Below are positions 44,318 through 51,967 of a stretch of 64,000 nucleotides of DNA, piece after piece. Source of the stretch: Chryseobacterium sp. (GTDB taxonomy: Bacteria > Bacteroidota > Bacteroidia > Flavobacteriales > Weeksellaceae); NCBI GenBank assembly GCA_027492795.1, contig JAPUEB010000007.1, positions 1 to 64,000 of the forward strand, read 5' to 3'. The notes below the pieces were generated by a model, which was not told the DNA's origin, made no database searches, and saw nothing but the letters and a program-made list of their open reading frames with translations. Both the position numbers and the translations under genes were made by a program. The stretch's first letter is position 1. Every line of letters starts with the position of its first letter.

Positions 44318-46171
44318 TTATTCAAGTTCTAAAATTAATGAAGATTTTGGTGCGATGGTTAATTTATTTTCAGTTTTTAGTGAAAATTCTTTTCCTGAAA
44401 TCACATCTTTTCCTTTGGAAACTCCATATAAACTTTCTGCAAAGCGGTTTAAATCTAAATTTTGTTCTTTTTCATTATTGTTTAAAACCACCATCACTTT
44501 CTCTTTTTCATTGTAACGAAAATACACATAAACCTTCTCTTTTGGCATATAATGTTTGGTTTTTCCGGTGTGAATCACTTCTTTTCCTTTTCGCCAATTA
44601 AAGATTTTTTGGGTAAAATCGTAAAATTCTTTCTGCACTTTTGTTTGCGTTTGTGGATTGAAGGCGTTTTGTTTGTCGTCTTTCCAACCTCCGGGAAAAT
44701 CTCTGCGAATATCGGCATCTCCTTTTGATTTTTCGCCGCGCATTCCAATTTCGGAACCGTAGTAAATTTGTGGAATACCGCGAACGGTTGAAATCAGTGT
44801 TAAAGCCAATTTGTAATAATCGGGATTTCCATTGAAAATCTCGTTAAACCTTTCTGTATCGTGGTTTTCAAAGAAAACTAAAATATTGTTGATGTCGGGA
44901 TAAAGAAAATCGTTTCCGAAAGAATTGTAGATTTTTATCATTCCTTTGTCCCAACTTTCGTCCTCTGTTAAAGCGTGCGGTAAATCTGTGTAAAGCGTAA
45001 AATCCATCACCGACGGAAGGTTGGAATTGTAGCCGTCAATTTCGCCGATTTTTGAGTTTTTTTGCCAATACGAAATATGAGCGGGAGAATACATCCACGC
45101 TTCACCGACAATATTGAAATTCGGATACTCGTCTGTAATTGCTTTCGCCCATTTCGACATCGCTTCTTTGTCATTGTAAGGATAGGTGTCCACGCGAAGT
45201 CCGCCCAATTCTGCATATTCAATCCACCAAATCGCATTTTGAGTTAAATATTTCAAAACCAACGGATTGTTTTGATTTAAATCTGGCATTGTTGTATCGA
45301 ACCAACCGTTTAAGGCTTCCTTTTTATCGATTTCTGCAACATTTGTATCAAATTGCGACGTTGTACGGTAATTGGAACGCTTGAAGCCATATTTTCCTTC
45401 ACCATCCGAAAATTGATGAATCCAATCTTTGGTCGGCAAATCCTGAATCAACCAATGCGAAATTCCCCAATGATTCGTCACATAGTCCTGAATCAGCATC
45501 ATTCCACGTTTTTTGAGTTCGCGGGAAAGTTCGATATATTCATCATTAGTTCCGTAACGACCATCGATTTTGTATAAATCGGTTTGTGCATAACCGTGAT
45601 AAGAAGTCTGTTTTTCGTTGTCTTCGTTTGCAGGCGTTAACCAAAGTGCGGTGATGCCAAGATTTTGCAGATAATCCAAATTTTTGATGATGCCTCGCAA
45701 ATCTCCGCCGTGTCTTCCACTCGGTAAATTTCGGTTAACTTTTTCTGTAAGATTTGGTTGCGAATCGTTGCTGTAATCGCCGTTTGCAAATCTGTCGGGC
45801 ATAATGAGATACATTACATCTTTTGATGTGAATGAATTTCTATTTGCAGAATTTGGATTTCGCTGCTTCAATTCATAATCAAACGAATTTACCAACTTTT
45901 TTCCGTTTTTTAAATTGATTTTGAATTTCGGAACGTTGATTTCATCAGTGTTTACCGTGATGAAAACGTAGTTTGGATTTTCTACTTTTTTTAATTCCTT
46001 TATTTGAATTCCGTTGGAAAGTTCAATGGTTTGGTTGGCAATATTTTTACCGTAAACCAAAATTTGGAGTTCGGGATTTTTCATTCCTTTCCACCAAAAA
46101 GCAGGTTCTACGCGCTGGATTTGGGCGAAAGCGAAGGTGGAAATGAGGAGGAAGAGGAGTGTTTTTTTCAT
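44318..46171 (-). CDS. GH13 alpha-amylase / neopullulanase-like enzyme
   Basis: 617 aa with signal peptide (FAFAQ). An N-terminal cyclomaltodextrinase-N-like beta domain (about 20-110: PAFWWKGMKNPELQILVYGKNI) precedes the GH13 barrel: VMYLIMPDRFANGD, QDYVTNHWG, nucleophile D in GLRVDTYPY, acid/base E in VGEAW, transition-state D in FFENHD. A C-terminal beta domain ends it. The layout matches neopullulanases of the SusA type that cut maltodextrins and pullulan in the periplasm. It is one of the degradative genes of the minus-strand starch locus. Confidence 0.93.
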   Translation of the reverse strand: MKKTLLFLLISTFAFAQIQRVEPAFWWKGMKNPELQILVYGKNIANQTIELSNGIQIKELKKVENPNYVFITVNTDEINVPKFKINLKNGKKLVNSFDYELKQRNPNSANRNSFTSKDVMYLIMPDRFANGDYSNDSQPNLTEKVNRNLPSGRHGGDLRGIIKNLDYLQNLGITALWLTPANEDNEKQTSYHGYAQTDLYKIDGRYGTNDEYIELSRELKKRGMMLIQDYVTNHWGISHWLIQDLPTKDWIHQFSDGEGKYGFKRSNYRTTSQFDTNVAEIDKKEALNGWFDTTMPDLNQNNPLVLKYLTQNAIWWIEYAELGGLRVDTYPYNDKEAMSKWAKAITDEYPNFNIVGEAWMYSPAHISYWQKNSKIGEIDGYNSNLPSVMDFTLYTDLPHALTEDESWDKGMIKIYNSFGNDFLYPDINNILVFFENHDTERFNEIFNGNPDYYKLALTLISTVRGIPQIYYGSEIGMRGEKSKGDADIRRDFPGGWKDDKQNAFNPQTQTKVQKEFYDFTQKIFNWRKGKEVIHTGKTKHYMPKEKVYVYFRYNEKEKVMVVLNNNEKEQNLDLNRFAESLYGVSKGKDVISGKEFSLKTENKLTIAPKSSLILELE

Positions 46172-46181
46172 AGTTTGGAGG

Positions 46182-46214
46182 AAACCTTATAGGTTTTGGA
46201 AACCTATAAGGTTT
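46182..46214. repeat. 15-bp perfect palindrome, left of the RAYT-like gene
   Basis: AAACCTTATAGGTTT, loop TGG, AAACCTATAAGGTTT. The stem is the same sequence as at 46855-46887. Confidence 0.92.
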
Positions 46215-46223
46215 AATAGGATT

Positions 46224-46820
46224 CTAAAATTTTTTATGAAATTGAATGAAGTCTTGTTGATTTTCAAAAAATCCAAGCATAAAAGTTCTGTTAATCTTTG
46301 TCGGCTTTGAAGTATCAAGATAACTTTTGTAGGAAGAAAACTTCCAATCGGTAATATTTTCAACTAATTTTCGATGAACAGGCATTTGGTGAATATTCTT
46401 GAAAATCTCTTTCAAACCTTCTTCATCATCAAATTTTTCTCTTTTAATGAAATCTACAAACAAAGCACCTTTTCGTTGAAACATTTTGTTGTAGGCTTTT
46501 GCGTAAGAGTTTAAAAGATTGCTTATTGGTTGCATTAGAAATTTATGCTCCTGCTCTTTTGAAAAGTCTTTTTCTTCAATATTTAGGTTTTTGCAAATCT
46601 CTTTTTGTGAACGAAAACAAACTAAAAAACTAAACTGCTGCGGCAACAAACAATACGCATAAATATCCATTATCGGCAAAAGATACTTTGAGATTTGCTC
46701 CAAAAAATAAAGATAATTACCTTCCTTTCGAAAAATCAATTCATTTCCGCTGACTCTTGTGAACAAATGATAAATCTGCTCGAACTCAAAGTCTTCAAAA
46801 ATTGGTTTTTGGATGATCAT
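46224..46820 (-). CDS. REP-associated transposase-like protein, HUH motif lost
   Basis: 198 aa. Blocks follow the Bacteroidetes IS200/RAYT-like pattern: YHLFTRVSGNELIFRKEGNYLYFLEQISKYLLP, DIYAYCLLPQQFSFLVCF, NSYAKAYNKMFQRKGALFVDFIKRE, IHQMPVHRKLV and DWKFSSYKSYL. In relatives the third block reads YCLMPNHFHLL; here Q62 and S64 replace both HUH histidines, while candidate catalytic tyrosines Y164/Y167 remain. It should therefore be unable to cut single-stranded DNA in the usual way, and may be a DNA-binding relic. It is flanked by identical palindromes. Confidence 0.8.
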   Translation of the reverse strand: MIIQKPIFEDFEFEQIYHLFTRVSGNELIFRKEGNYLYFLEQISKYLLPIMDIYAYCLLPQQFSFLVCFRSQKEICKNLNIEEKDFSKEQEHKFLMQPISNLLNSYAKAYNKMFQRKGALFVDFIKREKFDDEEGLKEIFKNIHQMPVHRKLVENITDWKFSSYKSYLDTSKPTKINRTFMLGFFENQQDFIQFHKKF

Positions 46821-46854
46821 CTTTTGCTGAATTGTAAATTTTTCTATACCGTTA

Positions 46855-46887
46855 AAACCTTATAGGTTTCGAAAACCTATAAGGTTT
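46855..46887. repeat. 15-bp perfect palindrome, right of the RAYT-like gene
   Basis: AAACCTTATAGGTTT, loop CGA, AAACCTATAAGGTTT; stems identical to the left copy, only the loop differs. Confidence 0.92.
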
Positions 46888-46899
46888 ACCAAAGTTCTT

Positions 46900-49050
46900 C
46901 TAATTAATCGGCTTCACAGAAATCGCATAACCACCGCTTCTCGCCAATTTCATCGGTAATTTTGATTTGTTGGTCACGGTTTTCTTATAAATCTTATACG
47001 ACTGCGGATTGTTGATATAATCTGCATTATCTCCGTCTGCATAAACCGTTGCTTCATACTTTTTACCTTTTGTAAGGAAAGAGAAATCTACTGTGTAATT
47101 TCTTGCGTTTTCATCGGTAATTCCGCCAATATACCATTCGTCTTTTCCTTTGGCTTTTCTTGCGATGTGAATGTAGTCTCCTGGTTCTGCGGACAGAATT
47201 TTGGTATCATCCCAATCCACTGCAACATCTTTGATAAATTGAAAAGCATCGAGATGTTTCTCATAATTTTCAGGAAGATCAGCTGCCATTTGGAGTGGAG
47301 AATACATCGTAACATACAATGCAAGTTGCTTAGCAAGAGTAGTTTTCACAAATCTTTTGTCGTTTTTATCATAGTAATTGATTTGTGTCTGGAAAATTCC
47401 AGGGGTGTAATCCATTGGTCCGCCCATTAATCTTGTAAATGGAAGAATGGTTGTGTGATCGGGATTATTTCCACCAAAAACCTCGAATTCCGTTCCACGT
47501 GCTGCTTCTGCGGCAATCCAATTTGGATAGGTTCTGTTTTGTCCGCTTGGACGAACCGATTCGTGGGAATTAATCATGATTTTATATTCTGCGGCTTTTT
47601 CTGCAACGCGGATGTAATGATTGATCATCCATTGTGAATAATGGTGTTCTCCGCGAGGAATAATATTTCCAACGTAACCTGTTTTAGCGGCATCGTAACC
47701 GTATTTATTCATGAATTGGAAGGCTTTTTCCATCCAACGTTCGTAATTTGTTGCTGATGCAGAAGTTTCGTGGTGCATAATGAGTTTTACACCTTTTGAA
47801 TGGGCATAATCATTCAGCATTTTAACATCGAAATCTGGATAAGGCGTAATGAAATCGAATACAAACTCTTTTGATTTTCCGAACCAATCTTCCCAACCTT
47901 CGTTCCAACCTTCGACTAAAACTCCACCAAATCCGTGTTTAGCAGCGAAATCAATATGTTTTTTTACATTTTCGTTGTTTGCGGCGTGAGTTTTATTGGG
48001 TGTTAATTTTGTGTAATCGGTAACTCCAAGTTTAACATTGTCCACATCCGAATAATTCCAACTTCCGCGTCCTGGAACAAACATTTGCCACCAAACTCCA
48101 ATGTATTTTGTTGGATGAATCCATGAAGTGTCTTCATATTTCGTAGGTTCATTGAGATTGAATAACATTTTGGAAGCGAGAACTTCTTCCGCTTTTGGTG
48201 AAGCGATTATTGTTCTCCAAGGAGTAACAGCAGGAGTTTGAATATAGCCTTTTGCACCTTGTGCATCGGGAGTAAGATGAGTTTTAAATTTAAAATTTAC
48301 AGCATCAACTTCTAAATTTGAAGCGGGGTATTCTAAAACTGCAGCTTCGGCAATATTTACGTAAAGATTATCCGAATTCCTCTTCAACATTAATGGTGAT
48401 TGAACTGCATTTGGAATGGGTGTTTGTGAGGCATTTCCATCAAAACTTGCTGCCCATTTTTGTGGAATTTCAGAAATATTGGTTGTTTGCGGTTGATATT
48501 CCTGTGTGTCGTAATCGCCTGTAACCCAGAATGCTTTATGGTCGGAAGGAAGATCAAATTCTGTATCTTCTTCTTTTATCACAAAATAATTCAGATTTTT
48601 TTGCTGCGGAAATTCGTAACGGAAACCAAGTCCATCATTAAAAAGGCGGAATTTTATGACAATATTTCTGTCTTCCTTTGGCTGATTTAAAGTTACAGCG
48701 AGCTCATTATAATGATTAATATATTCTTTCTTTTCGCCTAAAACTGGTGCCCAAGTTTCATTTTTTGAATCTCTTTTTTCATCGGTTTTTACAAAATCTG
48801 AATTCAGATTTTTACCTTCATTATTTTTGATGTCGGTTCCGAAACTGATGGTATTGTCTTTCAGCAAACGCAATCCTAATTTGGAGTCTTCCACAACGGT
48901 TTTTCCCTGATATTTCAAATTGTAATAAGGCACTCCAGACTTCAGCTGAAAATTCATTTCAAATTTTCCGTCGGGTGATTTTAATGATTGTGCATTTAAG
49001 AAAAGACTTCCAGCAAAAAGGAAAAACGCACCGAGTCTTATATTTTTCAT
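46900..49050 (-). CDS. GH97 alpha-glucosidase, SusB-like
   Basis: 716 aa with signal peptide (LFLNAQ). An N-terminal beta-sandwich (about 25-290) precedes the barrel with glutamates in IMHHETSAS, NSHESVRP and AARGTEFEVF, the positions of the catalytic and calcium-binding glutamates of GH97 inverting alpha-glucosidases, and a C-terminal beta domain. The enzyme releases glucose from maltodextrins in the periplasm. It lies downstream of the susCDE-like genes beyond a strong terminator, so it probably has its own promoter or depends on read-through. Confidence 0.95.
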   Translation of the reverse strand: MKNIRLGAFFLFAGSLFLNAQSLKSPDGKFEMNFQLKSGVPYYNLKYQGKTVVEDSKLGLRLLKDNTISFGTDIKNNEGKNLNSDFVKTDEKRDSKNETWAPVLGEKKEYINHYNELAVTLNQPKEDRNIVIKFRLFNDGLGFRYEFPQQKNLNYFVIKEEDTEFDLPSDHKAFWVTGDYDTQEYQPQTTNISEIPQKWAASFDGNASQTPIPNAVQSPLMLKRNSDNLYVNIAEAAVLEYPASNLEVDAVNFKFKTHLTPDAQGAKGYIQTPAVTPWRTIIASPKAEEVLASKMLFNLNEPTKYEDTSWIHPTKYIGVWWQMFVPGRGSWNYSDVDNVKLGVTDYTKLTPNKTHAANNENVKKHIDFAAKHGFGGVLVEGWNEGWEDWFGKSKEFVFDFITPYPDFDVKMLNDYAHSKGVKLIMHHETSASATNYERWMEKAFQFMNKYGYDAAKTGYVGNIIPRGEHHYSQWMINHYIRVAEKAAEYKIMINSHESVRPSGQNRTYPNWIAAEAARGTEFEVFGGNNPDHTTILPFTRLMGGPMDYTPGIFQTQINYYDKNDKRFVKTTLAKQLALYVTMYSPLQMAADLPENYEKHLDAFQFIKDVAVDWDDTKILSAEPGDYIHIARKAKGKDEWYIGGITDENARNYTVDFSFLTKGKKYEATVYADGDNADYINNPQSYKIYKKTVTNKSKLPMKLARSGGYAISVKPIN

Positions 49051-49182
49051 GATTGATTTAATAAAATTCTACAAAAACTAACTTGAATGTTGAAAGTAAT
49101 ATGCTTTAAATTCAAGCCAATAAATTTATGGAAAATAGCAGGAATTACCAAGAATTTATATGTGGTTTTCACTGTTAAAAAC

Positions 49183-49214
49183 ATAAAAAAAACTGCTGCG
49201 AAAACGCAGCAGTT
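49183..49214 (-). terminator. Strong terminator after the susCDE-like genes
   Basis: AACTGCTGCG, loop of four, CGCAGCAGTT with eight T on the minus strand. Ten perfect base pairs. Confidence 0.92.
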
Positions 49215-49237
49215 CTGTTTTTGAAAAACTTATTTGA

Positions 49238-50362
49238 TTACAATTTTGTAAGCGTTAGTTTATAATAAGCAGAGTTGTGAAGATCAAGAACTACTTTGTA
49301 GTTTCCAGCTACTGTTACTTTATAGCTTGGATCGCCACTTACAGTTCCTTCTGAACTTAAAAATGTTTGAACAGAAGTTCCTGACGTCAACACTTGGTTA
49401 CCGTTTGCTTCAGTAGCCGGTTGAAACTTCATTGCCCAATCGTCATTTGCTCTGAATTTGAAAATTCCGGATGTATTAAGTGCAATTGATGCAATTTCCC
49501 AATTTTTAGTTGAAGGATTGTACACAAATTTTGTATCTGGTGTATTCCATCCTGTTGGTGTTGCATCTCCTACCATACCGATATTTGCAACCATTGCAGC
49601 ATAAGTATTTCCAGTCCAATCTACTTTTATGTAATATGTTCCTGCACTTGCTGCTTTACAGTTTACTTCTCCAGTCTCCAACAATTTGCCTGTAAAAGTA
49701 TTGTCATCTCCCTTGTCTCCTGCCCAATCCTGATTGATAGTAAATTTATACTCGCTATTAGGATTCGTAACATAAATAAAGCCTCTGTATTTGTTGTCCT
49801 TTCCAGGTGAATATAGGTTAAAAGTATTCCCCGGATTCCAGTCTGCGTATCCTGCAGCTCCAGCGTAACCTCCCGGAACATTAATTTTTGGAAAAATCAA
49901 ATCGGGATTTGGCATGTATCCTGTAACTGATAATGTGATAGGATCAGAGTAAAAAATATTAACATCGTTTACTACTGATTTTAGTCTAACCTCTACTTGG
50001 CTAACTTGATTTGGTGCAATATTTAATGCAGCCAAAATGTTATTCATTTCAAGATGTGTTAAGCTAAAAGTGTTTTGCGTTTGTGGAAGAGACACTTCCT
50101 TTGAAGGACTGAAATTAGTTCCTTTTTTTCCAAACTCCAAAAATTTATATTCAGCGATATTAGTGGTAAAAACAGGATCTGTCCAAGTGAATGTTACCGC
50201 ACTATTATTTGCAGTAGTTTCATTCAAAACAACAGTTACAGGACTAGCGGAAAGTGTTCCTTTAGTTGTTAATCCTAAAACCGGATCTCTATCAGCATCT
50301 TTACAAGAGAAAGCAATAAAACTGATAGCAGTTAATAATAAAAATTTAAAAATATTTTTCAT
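49238..50362 (-). CDS. SusE/SusF-like starch-binding lipoprotein
   Basis: 374 aa. Lipobox FIAFSC gives a surface lipoprotein. An N-terminal SusE-like Ig domain (LSASPVTVVLNETTANNSAVTFTWTDPVF) is followed by two starch-binding-type modules (YAGAAGYADWNPGNTFNLYSPG ... YKFTINQDWAGDKG, and GDATPTGWNTPDTKFVYNPSTKNWEIASIAL ... FKFRANDDWAMKF in outline). Such proteins hold starch at the cell surface next to SusC/SusD. The gene is 24 bp after susD-like and ends in a strong terminator. Confidence 0.9.
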   Translation of the reverse strand: MKNIFKFLLLTAISFIAFSCKDADRDPVLGLTTKGTLSASPVTVVLNETTANNSAVTFTWTDPVFTTNIAEYKFLEFGKKGTNFSPSKEVSLPQTQNTFSLTHLEMNNILAALNIAPNQVSQVEVRLKSVVNDVNIFYSDPITLSVTGYMPNPDLIFPKINVPGGYAGAAGYADWNPGNTFNLYSPGKDNKYRGFIYVTNPNSEYKFTINQDWAGDKGDDNTFTGKLLETGEVNCKAASAGTYYIKVDWTGNTYAAMVANIGMVGDATPTGWNTPDTKFVYNPSTKNWEIASIALNTSGIFKFRANDDWAMKFQPATEANGNQVLTSGTSVQTFLSSEGTVSGDPSYKVTVAGNYKVVLDLHNSAYYKLTLTKL

Positions 50363-50386
50363 TTTCTATATTTTTTTGATAAAACG

Positions 50387-51955
50387 TTAGTAGCCCTCAT
50401 TTTGGGTCAAATTAGTATTTGCCTGAAGTGCTGAAGTAGGAATTGGAAATACTTTATATCCTGCAGGAATAGCTACACCATCTTTCACACCTCCTTTCCA
50501 AGGCCATAAGTATGAACCTCCTGTAAACATACCAAATCTAATTAGATCCTGTCTTCTTTGTCCTTCAAGGTTTAGTTCTCTACCTCTTTCATCCAATATA
50601 TCTTGTAAAGTTATAGCTGATAAAGCTGCAATACCTGCTCTTGCTCTCACTTTATTTACTAAAGCCAAAGCATTTCCTTGCGATGTTCCTGCATCTGCTG
50701 CTCCTCTAAGTACTGCTTCAGCATACATTAAATAAGCATCTGCCAATCTGAAAAGCGGAAAATCTGTGGAAGAGAAAGTAGCAAGTGGTAACGTGGAACC
50801 GTCAGATTTTTGATGAGTAAATTTAATGGATGGATATCCGTCTTCCCATGTTTTATAATCATTCATTTCCCATTGGTGACCAGAAGTCCAGAACAATTTT
50901 GCTCTTTGGTCTGTACTTGCTGCTAAAGCTGCAGCATTGTTTCCGAATAATCCATACCAAGCTTTTGTAGCTCTATGACCACCCCAACCTCCGTCTGCAC
51001 CGTAAGTTGCAGGAGTCATTGTTGCCGGAGAAAGACTTCCCATAACGATATAGGTTGTGTTTCCGTAGCTTTGGCTGGTTTGTGCATCAGCAATAAGTGG
51101 GAAAATAATTTCTTTTGAAGTATTATTATCGGCTCTGAAGTTTTTTATGAAATTTGTTTCAAGCTGATATTGTCCTCCGTCAATTACTTTTTTAGCATAA
51201 GCCGCAGCATCTGCGTTTCTTGCGGTTCCTGTGTAAACTTGAGCATTAAGATACAATTTTGCCAAAAGCATTTGTACAGCCGCTTTATTGGCTCTACCAT
51301 AAGTATTTGTTGCAGGCATACTGTCCTCTATGGCTTTCAGTTCGCTTTCTACATATGCAAAAATTTCTGCTCTGCTCGATTCTTTTACAGGAGCTGTAGT
51401 TCCAAAATTATCATCCGTAATTAAAGCACCTTTTCCAAAAAAATCTACTAGATAATAGTAAGATAAAGCTCTGAGAAAACGAAGTTCGCTCATCGCTTGA
51501 TCTTCATTAGGAATATCAACCTTATTTTTTAAGATAAGAATTAGGTTGGTAGTTTGTGGAACCGTGTAATAAATTCTATCATATACATATTTGAAGAATT
51601 TATTGTTGGATGTCCATCCAGAAGTTGTAGTGAGCTGATCCAAACCGTTATCTCCCCATCTGTTCTTCATTCCGTCTGCTGTAAAATCGTTAAGATTTAC
51701 AAGACCTCTAATGAACGGAGATTCTCCTGGATCCGCTCCTGCAATATCTGAACTTCCGGGTCCATTAACACTGGATAGTGCAAATGTGGAATACATTCTT
51801 GAAAGTAAACCGCCAATTGCATTAGGGTCTCTTTGCAACAACTGTTCTAATGTAAGTTCATACTTGGGTTCAGTTTCCAAATCGTTCAAACAGGATGTGG
51901 TGAAAATTGCACCAACAGCCAAAAGTCCTATTAATTTTATTTTTAATTTTTTCAT
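50387..51955 (-). CDS. SusD/RagB-like starch-binding lipoprotein
   Basis: 522 aa. Lipobox IFTTSC at about 21 anchors it to the outer-membrane surface. The SusD helical repeat domain is plain (ELRFLRALSYYYLVDFFG, ANKAAVQMLLAKLYLNAQVY, FPLFRLADAYLMYAEAVLRG, LDERGRELNLEGQRRQDLIRFG), ending with the usual FPIPTSALQANTNLTQNEGY. It caps the SusC channel and delivers maltodextrin. It begins 12 bp after the SusC gene and precedes the SusE-like gene. Confidence 0.95.
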   Translation of the reverse strand: MKKLKIKLIGLLAVGAIFTTSCLNDLETEPKYELTLEQLLQRDPNAIGGLLSRMYSTFALSSVNGPGSSDIAGADPGESPFIRGLVNLNDFTADGMKNRWGDNGLDQLTTTSGWTSNNKFFKYVYDRIYYTVPQTTNLILILKNKVDIPNEDQAMSELRFLRALSYYYLVDFFGKGALITDDNFGTTAPVKESSRAEIFAYVESELKAIEDSMPATNTYGRANKAAVQMLLAKLYLNAQVYTGTARNADAAAYAKKVIDGGQYQLETNFIKNFRADNNTSKEIIFPLIADAQTSQSYGNTTYIVMGSLSPATMTPATYGADGGWGGHRATKAWYGLFGNNAAALAASTDQRAKLFWTSGHQWEMNDYKTWEDGYPSIKFTHQKSDGSTLPLATFSSTDFPLFRLADAYLMYAEAVLRGAADAGTSQGNALALVNKVRARAGIAALSAITLQDILDERGRELNLEGQRRQDLIRFGMFTGGSYLWPWKGGVKDGVAIPAGYKVFPIPTSALQANTNLTQNEGY

Positions 51956-51967
51956 TGTTGTATAAAA

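Larger units (their letters stand above)
46182..46887. mobile_element. Palindrome-bounded RAYT-like cassette
   Basis: 706 bp comprising one transposase-like gene between two identical-stem palindromes, placed between the GH97 and GH13 genes. It resembles a REP-RAYT unit. Mobility is doubtful because the protein lacks the catalytic histidines. Confidence 0.6.
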
